Part shown: piece after piece, positions 32,509-41,500 of the stretch
How positions within the stretch are numbered: the first letter of the stretch is position 1
Layout of the letters: every line of letters starts with the position of its first letter
Assembly: GCF_016702655.1 (NCBI RefSeq)
Contig: NZ_JADJDO010000003.1
Span: forward strand, 248,001 to 312,000
Origin: Ideonella sp.
Lineage (GTDB): Bacteria; Pseudomonadota; Gammaproteobacteria; Burkholderiales; Burkholderiaceae_C
Length of the DNA stretch: 64,000 bases
Direction: 5' to 3'
Notes under the pieces: generated by a model
Database searches by the model: none
The model's input: only the letters and a program-made list of their open reading frames with translations
What the model was told of the DNA's origin: nothing
Program-made: the position numbers and the translations under genes

Positions 32509-33548
32509 GGCAGGCGGCTGTCACCGACCGCGAACACCTCCACCAGCGCTGCCTTGCCCCTGAACGGCACCGCACCCAGCGCTTCGACGGCGGCGGCCTC
32601 GCCCAGCGCCGCGCGCGTCGCGTCGTCGATCAGGATCGCGCGCAGCGCGACCTTGGTGTGCGCCTCCAGCCGCGCCGCTAGGTTGACGGTGTCGCCGATG
32701 CAGGTGTAGGTGGCGCGGGTCTGGGTGCCGGTATAGCCGGCCACCATCTCGCCGGTGGCGATGCCGATGCCGATTGCGATCGCGGCCTTGCCCTCGGCCG
32801 CGCGTTCGGCGTTGTAGAGCCCGATCATGTCGATCATCTCCTGCGCCGCACGCACCGCTGCGCCGCAGGGATCGTCCAGCTGCAGCGGCGCGCCGAAGAT
32901 CGCCATCAGCCCGTCGCCGATCATCTGGTTGACGACGCCGCCGTGGCCGGTGATGGCGTCGAACATCAGCGTGTAGTAGGTGTTCAGGAGTTCGATCGTC
33001 TCCTCCGGCGGCTGCGATTCGACGAGCGCGGTGAAGCCGCGGATGTCGGAGAACATCACCGAGCCGTGCACGCGCCGGCCGCCGAGGGCGAAGCCCGATT
33101 CGGCCAGGTCCTGCGCGACCTCGGAGGTCGCGAAGCGGCGCACCAGCTCCTTCTGCTGGTCGCGCAGGCGCTTCTTCTCGAGGCTCGCGCCGATGCGCGC
33201 CTTGAGCAGCACCGGATTGACCGGCTTGGCGAGGTAGTCTTCAGCGCCGAGCTCGATGCAGCGCACGACATTGGCCACGCCCTCGACCGACGAGGTCACG
33301 ATGACCGGGATGTCGCGCAACTGGCGGTCGGCCTTCAACTGCTCGAGCACCTCGAAGCCGTTCAGCTCGGGCATCTCGATGTCGAGCAGCAGCAGGTCGA
33401 AGGCCTCGCGCCTCAGCATCTCGAGCGCGACGCGGCCGTTCTCGGCCAGCGCCGAGCGGTGGCCCTGCAGATCGAGGCTGCGCGCGAGCAGCAGGCGGTT
33501 GACCTTGTTGTCGTCGACGACCAGCAGGCGCGCCGGAGGATCAGCCAT
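32505..33548 (-). CDS. Receiver-linked class III nucleotide cyclase
   Basis: 347 residues: receiver domain (about 6-125, LLVVDDNKVNRLLLARSLDL, phospho-acceptor in DLLLLDIEMPELNG, Lys in AEDYLAKPVNP), a short helical linker (EKKRLRDQQKELVRRFATSE) and a class III adenylate/guanylate cyclase domain (about 160-345). Metal-binding Asp residues are present in MFSDIRGFTALVES and MIGDGLMAIFGAP. YTCIGDTVNLAARLEAHTK is the usual second substrate-binding region. The residue that is commonly Lys in DKFIGD is Gln here (NQMIGD), so ATP or GTP preference is uncertain. It overlaps the Hpt gene by 8 bases and is the likely output of the phosphorelay encoded upstream. Confidence 0.93.
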   Translation of the reverse strand: MADPPARLLVVDDNKVNRLLLARSLDLQGHRSALAENGRVALEMLRREAFDLLLLDIEMPELNGFEVLEQLKADRQLRDIPVIVTSSVEGVANVVRCIELGAEDYLAKPVNPVLLKARIGASLEKKRLRDQQKELVRRFATSEVAQDLAESGFALGGRRVHGSVMFSDIRGFTALVESQPPEETIELLNTYYTLMFDAITGHGGVVNQMIGDGLMAIFGAPLQLDDPCGAAVRAAQEMIDMIGLYNAERAAEGKAAIAIGIGIATGEMVAGYTGTQTRATYTCIGDTVNLAARLEAHTKVALRAILIDDATRAALGEAAAVEALGAVPFRGKAALVEVFAVGDSRLP

Positions 33549-33879
33549 GACAAAGCTCCTTCAGTTCAGCGGCAGCAGCGGCGTAGCTCGCGGCAATCGC
33601 CTCGATCGCCGCCGCGTCCGCCGCAGCGTCGGCCGCCAGGCCCTTCAACTCCAGCTCGCGCGCCATTGCGCCCAGCGCCGTGGCGCCGAAAGTGTGGCTG
33701 TTGGACTTGAGCGAATGCGCGGCCCGGCGAAAGCGCTCGGCGTCGCCCTTGGCGCGCGCGCTGCGCAGCTCATGGATCAGCGCCGGTGCGTCTTCGAGAA
33801 AGGTGCCGACGAGCTCGGTCACGAACTCGGCGCCGGCGGAATCCTGCAGCTCGGCAAAGGTGGCGCGGTCGATGTGCAT
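33541..33879 (-). CDS. Stand-alone histidine phosphotransfer (Hpt) protein
   Basis: 112 residues that form a single Hpt helical bundle. The phospho-acceptor is His55 in RRAAHSLKSNSHTFGATAL. Helices before it (LVGTFLEDAPALIHELRSA) and after it (LGAMARELELKGLAAD) fit the family. It lies between a hybrid kinase with two receivers (5 bases upstream) and a receiver-cyclase (8-base overlap), with GGGAG as ribosome-binding site. The expected role is to carry phosphate from the kinases' terminal receiver to the cyclase's receiver. Confidence 0.93.
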   Translation of the reverse strand: MHIDRATFAELQDSAGAEFVTELVGTFLEDAPALIHELRSARAKGDAERFRRAAHSLKSNSHTFGATALGAMARELELKGLAADAAADAAAIEAIAASYAAAAAELKELCHG

Positions 33880-33884
33880 GGTGA

Positions 33885-36800
33885 TCAACTCCCGTTGCGT
33901 GCAGGCACGCGGTCCAAGGCCTCGACCAGGGCGTCCACGCGGATCGGCTTGGTCACGTAATCGTCCATCCCGGCGGCGAGGCACGCCTCGCGGTCGCCTT
34001 CCATCGCGTTGGCGGTCATTGCGACGATGCGCGGGCGGGCGTTCGGCTGCCACCTGGCGGTGATGCGGCGCGCAGCTTCGAGCCCGTCCATCTCGGGCAT
34101 CTGCACGTCCATCAGCACCACGTCGTAGGGCTGGCGCACGATGCACTCGATGGCCTCGATGCCGTTCGACGCGACATCGGCGCGGTAACCCATCTGCTGC
34201 AACAGGCGCAGCGCGAGCTTCTGGTTCACGACGTTGTCCTCGGCGAGCAGGATGCGCAGCGGGTGGCGCCGGGCGAGCGTGGCGTCGATCTTCGGCTTTG
34301 CGACTGCGGGTGCGGCGCGCGACGACGCCGCCTCCGCGCTGGCGTCGCTTGCGAGCAGCGTGACGAGCGTGTCGAAGAGCTGGCTCTGGTGCAGCGGCTT
34401 GGTGAGCGTCGCTGCGAAGAGACCGTCGCCCGCCTCGCGCCGGCCGAGCGAGGTGAACAGTACCAGCGGCAACGCTGCGAGGCCGGCCGCGCGGATGCGC
34501 TGCGCCAGCGCCAGGCCGTCCATGCCGGGCATGTGCATGTCGAGAATGGCGAGGTCGAAGCGCGCCTGCGCAAGGCGCTGCAGCACGGCGTCGGGGGTCT
34601 CGACGGCCTCGACCTGCATTCCCCAGCGCGTGCACTGCAGCGCCAGGATGCGGCGATTGGTCGCGTTGTCATCGACGACCAGGATGCGCTTGCCGCGCAG
34701 CTCGGCCTGCTCGCCCAGCAGGTCGCGCCGCGCGCCCGGGGGCAGCGCCGCGGGCCGGCCGTCGATCGTGAAGTGGAAGCTGCTTCCCTGGCCGGGCCCG
34801 GCGCTCTCGACCCACATCGTTCCGCCCATCAGCTCGGCGAGCTTCTTGCTGATCGCAAGCCCCAGACCCGTGCCGCCGTACTTGCGCGTGGTCGAGCTGT
34901 CGGCCTGGCTGAAGCTCTGGAACAGCCGCGACTTGCCGGCCTCCGACAGCCCGATGCCGGTGTCGCGCACGCTGAAGCGCAGCCGTTCGCCCTCGGGCCG
35001 CACCGTGACCACGACCTCGCCGGCTTCAGTGAACTTGACCGCGTTGGAGAGCAGGTTCAGCAGGATCTGGCGCAGCCGCGTCACGTCGCCTTCGATCGCG
35101 GCCGGCACCTCGCCCTCGAAGTCGTAGGCGATGTCGAGGCGCTTCTCGGCGGCGCGGCCCGCGATCAGGTCGAGCGCCGACTCGACGCACTCGCGCAGGT
35201 CGAAGGGCTGGCGCTCGACGTCCATGCGCCCGGCCTCGATCTTCGAGAAGTCGAGGATGTCGTTGATGATCGTCAGCAGCGCGTCGCCGCTGTCGCGGAT
35301 GGTCGAGGCAAAGTCGCGCTGCTCGTCGTCGAGCTTGGTGTCGAGCAAGAGGCCGCTCATGCCGATCACCGCGTTCATCGGCGTGCGGATCTCGTGGCTC
35401 ATGGTCGCGAGGAAGGCGCTCTTGGCTTCGTTGGCGGTCTCGGCCTGGGCCTTCGCGACCTCGGCCTGCTCGCGCGCCTCCCGGGTTTCGTTGAACAGCC
35501 GTACGTTCTCGATCGCGATCAGCGCCTGGTCGCGGAACGACTCGGCTAGCGCGATGGCCTTGTCATTGAAGGCGCGCGCGCGCCTGCTGCCCAGCACCAG
35601 CACGCCGACGCAGTCGTCGCCGCGCAGGAGCGGCAGATATAGCGCCGAGTTCAGGCCCAGCTGCTCGTGCCGCAGCTGCTCGTGCGGCGGCAGCGGCACG
35701 GCCGTCCAGTCGCTCACGTGCAGCATGGCCTTGCCGACGATCGCGCGCGACGGAAAGTTGGCCTGCGGGTCCACCGGCATCCGCTGCGCACCCGGCACCG
35801 GCGTCAGCCCGGCCGGCGTGGCCATGGCGCGCGGCGCGTAGGTGTCGCCGCTCACGGTCTGCACGATCGCGATGTCGCAGCCCAGGTGCGCGATCGCGGT
35901 GCCGACGATGGCCTCGAACACCGGTTGCACGTCCGTCGGCGAGGCGCTGATGACGCGCAGGATGTCGGCCGTGGCCGTCTGGTGCGCAAGCGCCTCCTGC
36001 GTCTCGCGGAACAGCCGCACGTTCTGCATCGCGATCGCGGCCTGGTCGGCAAAGGTCGCGAGCAGCTCCATCTGCTTGTCCGACAGGGCGCCCGGCTGCG
36101 GCGACGACATCGAGATCACGCCGATCGCGGCACCATTGAGCATCAGCGGCGCCGAGGCGATCGAGCGAAACGCCAGCGCGCGCGCGTAAGAGGCCGGAAA
36201 GACGTCGGACCCGGGAGCCTGGGTGTCGGCCACCTGCAAGGCGCGGCCTTCGAGCACGGCCATGCCGACCAGGCTCTTCCGATCGACCGGCAGCAGATCG
36301 GGCCCATGGAACTCGCCGTCGGTGAGCGCATAGCTTCGTGCGCGGCGCAACAAGCCATCGGCTTCGAGCGTGCGCAATGCGGTCTTGCGGCTGAACAGTC
36401 GCGCCCCGCTTTGCACGATGGCATCGAACACCGGCTGCACGTCGGAGGGCGAGCGCGCGATGACCTTCAGCACTTCGGCCGTCGCGGTCTGCCGCTGCAA
36501 AGCCTCCCTCGTCTCGTCGAACAGGCGCGCGTTCTGCAGCGCGATTGCCGCCTGGCGCGACAGGCGCTCGAGGAAGGCGAGCTCGCGCGCCTCGAACGGG
36601 CTGCCGCCGCTGCGCCATACCACCATCGCACCGAGCACCGCTTCTCCGCCGAGCAGCGGCACCACCATCAGCCGCTCGTCGCTGCGCGTGGCGGTGCCGG
36701 GCACCTGCAGCGCGCGCGCGTCGGCGGCCGAATTGTTGATGTACTCGGCCTTGCCGCTGCGCAGCAGGTTGCCGATGATCCCCTGGCCGGGCTCGATCGT

Positions 36801-38579
36801 CGTCGCCTTCAGCGCCGCGGCGAGTTCGCCGAGCGCGACGATCGCACGGTACTTGCCGGTGGCCGAGTCGGGCAGGAAGATCGCCGAGTTCTGCGCCGCG
36901 AGCAGGTCCTTGGCGTGCGCGGCGATGCGATCCATGACCGTCGCGAGGTCGAGCGTCGCCGACAGGTCGCGCCCGACCTCCGACAGCGCCGTCGACTCGC
37001 GCTCGCGGCGCTGGGTGTCTTCGAGCAGGCGCGCGTTCTCGAGCGCAACGCCCATGCTCGCGGCGATCGTCGACAGCAGACGCACCTCGGCGTCGCCGAA
37101 GGCGTTCTCGCGCTCGTAGTTCTCGAGCACGATGGTGCCGAGCAGGCGCTCGCCGCTGAACATCGGCACGAACACCGACGACAGGCTCTCGTCGGTGCCC
37201 GCGAAGTGATACAGCCCGAGGCTCTCACCCTGCGCCGGCGTGGCGACGACGACCGGCCTGCGCTGCAGCATCGCCTGGTCGATCGGTCGGTCGAGCCGGT
37301 CGGGCACCGGGGCGTGCTCGAGCCGGACGCCGTGCTCGTAGGAGTAGAGCAGGCGGCGCATTCCGGCCGCCTCGTCGCGCCAGCTGATCAGCAGGTTGCC
37401 GGTGGCGAAGACCTCACGCAGCTTGTCGCCGACGAGGTCGACGATGGCCTGGAAGTCCATCGCCTCGGACATGCCTTGCTGGATGCTGGTGATCACCGCC
37501 AGCTCGGCGTTGCGGGCCTCGGTCTCCTTCAACAGGCGCTGTGTCTCGGCGAAGCGCAGCGCGCTCTGCAGCGCCACGCCCATCGCGGTGGCGACGGTAC
37601 TGAGCAGCCGAATCTCGGCCTCGCCGAACGCGTCGGCACGGGTGTGGTCCTCCATCACCACCAGACCGAGCACCTGATCGCCAGCGATGATCGGCACGTA
37701 GGCCTCGGCCAGCGCGGTCGCGGTGCCTGGCATTGCGTGGACTTCGGGACCCGTCAGCACCAGGGGCCGCCGCGTCGCCCGGACGCGCGACCAGGAACTG
37801 CCCTCGCCCGTACTGCTGGGCGGCACATGCAGGCGCTGACCCAGCTCAATGGCGTACGGAAGGTGTAGCAGCCCCGTGGCGGGATCGAACCAGCGGATCG
37901 AGATGTTGTCCGAGTGCAGCACCTCGCGCAGCCGCTCGCCTACCAGCTCGACGATGCCCTGGAAGTCCAGGCTGCCGGCGATGCCGTGCTGGATGCTGTT
38001 GATGATCGCCAACTCGGCCGCGCGCTGCTCGGCCCGCCCTCGCGCGGCGTGCACCTCGGCGCTGCGCTCGCCGACCTTGCGCTGGAGTCCGACGTTCGTG
38101 CGCAGGTTGGCCAGCGCCACCGCGGCCTGGCTCGCCAGCGTCGCGAGCAGGTCGCGGTCGGCGGCCTCGAAGCGGCCATGCTGACCCTCGGTGTCGGCGT
38201 ACAGGCATCCCAGCGGGCCCTGAGGTGCTTGCAGCGGCGCCACCAGGCAGCTGCGCTGGTCGGTTGGCGCGGCACCGTCGGGGCCGTGGCGCAAGCGGCA
38301 GGCGCCACTGGCGAGGGCCTCGTCGAGCCAGGGCGTCACCGCTCGGCACAAGGCGGCGGCGTCTTCGCCGGCGGGCAGCTTGGATGCGGCGATGTGCGAC
38401 GCCTGCCGGTCGGCCTGCAGGACCAGCAGCACGCGCTGCGGGCGCAGCAAGCGGGTGGCCTCGGCGACGATGGCCGCGTGCAACGCGGCCTCGGATTTCA
38501 GGCGGCCCAAGCGCAGCGGGAGCTGGACGAGCCGCTCCAGCCGCGCCGCCGCACGCGTGGCGGTCGGTCTAGGCCCCAT
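33885..38579 (-). CDS. Six-GAF hybrid histidine kinase with two receivers
   Basis: 1564 residues, no membrane helix, so a soluble sensor. Order: GAF-like domain 1 (about 40-165), coiled coil (VGERSAEVHAARGRAEQRAA), GAF 2 (about 198-350), GAF 3 (about 375-530), GAF 4 (about 545-690), GAF 5 (about 715-885), GAF 6 (about 905-1055), HisKA with acceptor His near 1061 (FLATMSHEIRTPMNAVIGMS), ATPase domain (LLSNAVKFTEAGE, VRDTGIGLSEAG, GGTGLGLAISKKLAELMGG), receiver 1 (ILVVDDNATNRRILALQ, LAILDMHMPGMDG) and receiver 2 (ILLAEDNVVNQKLALRLLQQ, VVLMDVQMPEMDG). Linkers between GAFs repeat the pattern NVRLFNETREA-E. The start overlaps the upstream giant kinase by 11 bases. Ligands are unknown. Confidence 0.93.
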   Translation of the reverse strand: MGPRPTATRAAARLERLVQLPLRLGRLKSEAALHAAIVAEATRLLRPQRVLLVLQADRQASHIAASKLPAGEDAAALCRAVTPWLDEALASGACRLRHGPDGAAPTDQRSCLVAPLQAPQGPLGCLYADTEGQHGRFEAADRDLLATLASQAAVALANLRTNVGLQRKVGERSAEVHAARGRAEQRAAELAIINSIQHGIAGSLDFQGIVELVGERLREVLHSDNISIRWFDPATGLLHLPYAIELGQRLHVPPSSTGEGSSWSRVRATRRPLVLTGPEVHAMPGTATALAEAYVPIIAGDQVLGLVVMEDHTRADAFGEAEIRLLSTVATAMGVALQSALRFAETQRLLKETEARNAELAVITSIQQGMSEAMDFQAIVDLVGDKLREVFATGNLLISWRDEAAGMRRLLYSYEHGVRLEHAPVPDRLDRPIDQAMLQRRPVVVATPAQGESLGLYHFAGTDESLSSVFVPMFSGERLLGTIVLENYERENAFGDAEVRLLSTIAASMGVALENARLLEDTQRRERESTALSEVGRDLSATLDLATVMDRIAAHAKDLLAAQNSAIFLPDSATGKYRAIVALGELAAALKATTIEPGQGIIGNLLRSGKAEYINNSAADARALQVPGTATRSDERLMVVPLLGGEAVLGAMVVWRSGGSPFEARELAFLERLSRQAAIALQNARLFDETREALQRQTATAEVLKVIARSPSDVQPVFDAIVQSGARLFSRKTALRTLEADGLLRRARSYALTDGEFHGPDLLPVDRKSLVGMAVLEGRALQVADTQAPGSDVFPASYARALAFRSIASAPLMLNGAAIGVISMSSPQPGALSDKQMELLATFADQAAIAMQNVRLFRETQEALAHQTATADILRVISASPTDVQPVFEAIVGTAIAHLGCDIAIVQTVSGDTYAPRAMATPAGLTPVPGAQRMPVDPQANFPSRAIVGKAMLHVSDWTAVPLPPHEQLRHEQLGLNSALYLPLLRGDDCVGVLVLGSRRARAFNDKAIALAESFRDQALIAIENVRLFNETREAREQAEVAKAQAETANEAKSAFLATMSHEIRTPMNAVIGMSGLLLDTKLDDEQRDFASTIRDSGDALLTIINDILDFSKIEAGRMDVERQPFDLRECVESALDLIAGRAAEKRLDIAYDFEGEVPAAIEGDVTRLRQILLNLLSNAVKFTEAGEVVVTVRPEGERLRFSVRDTGIGLSEAGKSRLFQSFSQADSSTTRKYGGTGLGLAISKKLAELMGGTMWVESAGPGQGSSFHFTIDGRPAALPPGARRDLLGEQAELRGKRILVVDDNATNRRILALQCTRWGMQVEAVETPDAVLQRLAQARFDLAILDMHMPGMDGLALAQRIRAAGLAALPLVLFTSLGRREAGDGLFAATLTKPLHQSQLFDTLVTLLASDASAEAASSRAAPAVAKPKIDATLARRHPLRILLAEDNVVNQKLALRLLQQMGYRADVASNGIEAIECIVRQPYDVVLMDVQMPEMDGLEAARRITARWQPNARPRIVAMTANAMEGDREACLAAGMDDYVTKPIRVDALVEALDRVPARNGS

Positions 38580-41500
38580 CGCGCGCCTTCGCCTGGTTCA
38601 GCGCCTCGACCAGCGTCTCGACCCGGATCGGCTTGGTCACGTAGTCGTCCATGCCGGCGGCGAGGCACGCCTCGCGGTCGCCCTGCATCGCGTTGGCCGT
38701 CATCGCGACGATGCGCGGGCGCATGGCCGCATCGGGCCAGCGCGCGACGATGCGGCGGCTCGCCTCGAGCCCGTCCATCTCGGGCATCTGCACGTCCATC
38801 AGCACGACGTCGTAGGGCTGGCGGGCAACGCACTGGATGGCCTCGATGCCGTTGCCGGCCACGTCGGCCCGGTAGCCCATCTGCTGCAGCAGGCGCAGCG
38901 CGAGCTTCTGGTTCACGACGTTGTCCTCGGCGAGCAGGATGCGCAGCGGGTGGCGTGCGGCCATCTCGGCATCGATGCGCGGCCGCGCCGGCGCGGCGGC
39001 GGGGCGCGGCGCCGCGTCGTCGTGCGCCAGCAGCGACACCAGCGTGTCGTGGAGCTGGCTCTGGCGCAGCGGCTTGGCCAGCGTCGCCGTGAAGAGGCCG
39101 TCGCTCGCCTCCCTGCGCCCGAGCGACGAGAACAGCACCAGCGGCAGCGCGTGCCCGGCCTGGCGGATGCGCGCGGCGAGCGTCGCGCCGTCCATGCCCG
39201 GCATGTGCATGTCGAGGATTGCGAGGTCGTAGCGTTCCGCCTCGAGCATCTGCAGCGCCAGCGCCGGGAACTCGGTGTCCTGCACCACCATGCCCCACTT
39301 GGCGGTCTGCAGCGCGAGGACGCGCCGGTTGGTCGCGTTGTCGTCGACGACGAGGATGCGCCTGCCCGCGAGCTGCGGCTGCCGGCCGAGGAAGTCGCGC
39401 CGCTGGCCTTGAGGCAGTTCGGCCGGCACGGCACGGATCGTGAAGTGGAAGCGGCTGCCCTGGCCCGGCCCGGCGCTCTCGGCCCACATCGTTCCGCCCA
39501 TCAGCTCGGCGAGCAGCTTGCTGATCGCAAGCCCGAGGCCGGTGCCGCCGTACTTGCGCGTGGTGCCGCTGTCGGCCTGGCTGAACTTCTGGAAGAGCCG
39601 CGCGATGCCCGCCTCGGACAGGCCGATGCCGGTGTCGCGCACCGTGAAGTGCAGCCTTGCACCGTCGCCCGCCGACGCGACGGCGTCCGCGGCGCGCACC
39701 GTCAGCACGACCTCGCCGCGCTCGGTGAACTTGACCGCGTTGGCGAGCAGGTTGAGGAGGATCTGGCGCAGCCGGGTCACGTCGCCGTCGAGCGCCGCCG
39801 GCACCTCGCCATCGAAGAGGTAGGCGACGTCGAGCTGCTTCTCGGCCGCGCGCGGGCCGATCAGGTCCAGCGCCGATTCGACGCATTCGCGCAGGTCGAA
39901 GGGGTGGCGCTCGATGTCCATGCGCCCGGCCTCGATTTTCGAGAAGTCGAGGATGTCGTTGATGATCGTCAGCAGCGCGTCGCCGCTGTCGCGGATGGTG
40001 GCGGCAAAGTCGCGCTGCTCGTCGGTCAGCGGCGTGTCGAGCAAGAGGCCGCTCATGCCGATCACCGCGTTCATCGGCGTGCGGATCTCGTGGCTCATGG
40101 TCGCGAGGAAGGCGCTCTTGGCTTCGTTGGCGGATTCGGCCTGGCCTCTGGCCACTTCGGCTTGCTCGCGGGCCTCCTGCGTCTCCTTGAACATCTTGGC
40201 GTTCTGGATCGCGATCACGGCCTGGTCGGCGAAGGTCTTGATGAGCGCGATTTCCTTGTCGCTGAAGGGCTTTTTCGGCACGCGCGCGACGCCGAAGGCG
40301 CCGATGCCTGCTCCGTTCCAGACCAGCGGCACGTAGAGCTGCGAGTGGTCACCCATCCAGCTCACGTGTGCGCGGAAGATCTGCGACATCTGCGGGTCGT
40401 TGAGCGCGTCGGGATAGTGCAGGACTGCGCACTTGTGGGCGCAGTAGCCGTGCAACGTCTGGCGCACCGGCGCCGGAAAGCTGCGGTGCAGCCAGTCGAC
40501 GACTCTCGGGTAGAGGGGATCGTCGGGAAACTGCGGCTGCTCGTTCACGTCCAGGTGTACGAGTCCGTCCTCCTCGATCAGGCCGATGTTGACGTAGTTC
40601 GTGTTGAGGATGCGCCGCGCGCTGTCCACGATGCGCTCGAACACTGGCGCGGCATCGGACACCGACTGGCCGATTACCGTCAGCACCTCGGCGCTCGCGG
40701 TCTGCTGCTCCAGCGCCTCCTTCGTCTCGTTGAACATCCGCGCGTTCTGGATCGCGATCACCGCCTGGTCGGCGAAGGTCTCCAGGAGCGCGATCTCCTT
40801 GGTCGAGAAGCCGGTCGCCGGTTGGCGGATGGCGTAGAGGAAGCCGACGGCCTCGTCCTCCCAGCTCATCGGCGCGAGCACCTGTGAATAGGGCCCGATC
40901 TGCAGTTGCTCGGCGACCTCGCGGATCGTCCAGTGGGCCGCCGCGTCGAGCACGTTGACGACGTGCAGCGTCCTTCGCGCCAGGATGCCGCGAACATAGG
41001 GTTCGGCCTTCACGCCGCGCGCGTAGAAGTCGTGCAGCTTGGTCAACTGCGGCCCGTGATGGGCGGCGATCTCCACCAGGCCGTCCTTGCGCACGAGCAC
41101 GATGCCCTGCTCGCTGCTGGCAAAGAGCCTCTCGCAACTGGCCAGAATCATGTCGAACACCGGGGCCGTGTCCGAGACCGAGTTGCTGATCACCTCCAGC
41201 ACGTCGGCCGAGGCCTTCTGCTGCTCGAGCGCCTCCTTGGTCTCGTTGAACAGGCGCACGTTCTCGATCGCGATCACCGCCTGGTCGCCGAAGGTCTGCA
41301 GCAGCTCGACCAGGTGCGGCGCGAACGGCCCGGGCTCGCGCCGCGTGACGCTGATCATGCCGATCGGCTTGCCTTCTCGCAGCAGCGGGCAGAACAGCAT
41401 GCTGCGGTAGCCGCGCAGGCGCGCCAGGTCGCGCATCATGACCGGCGCCTGGGCTTCGTCCTCGGTGTCGGTGATGCGCACCAGCGCGCCTTCGCGCAGC

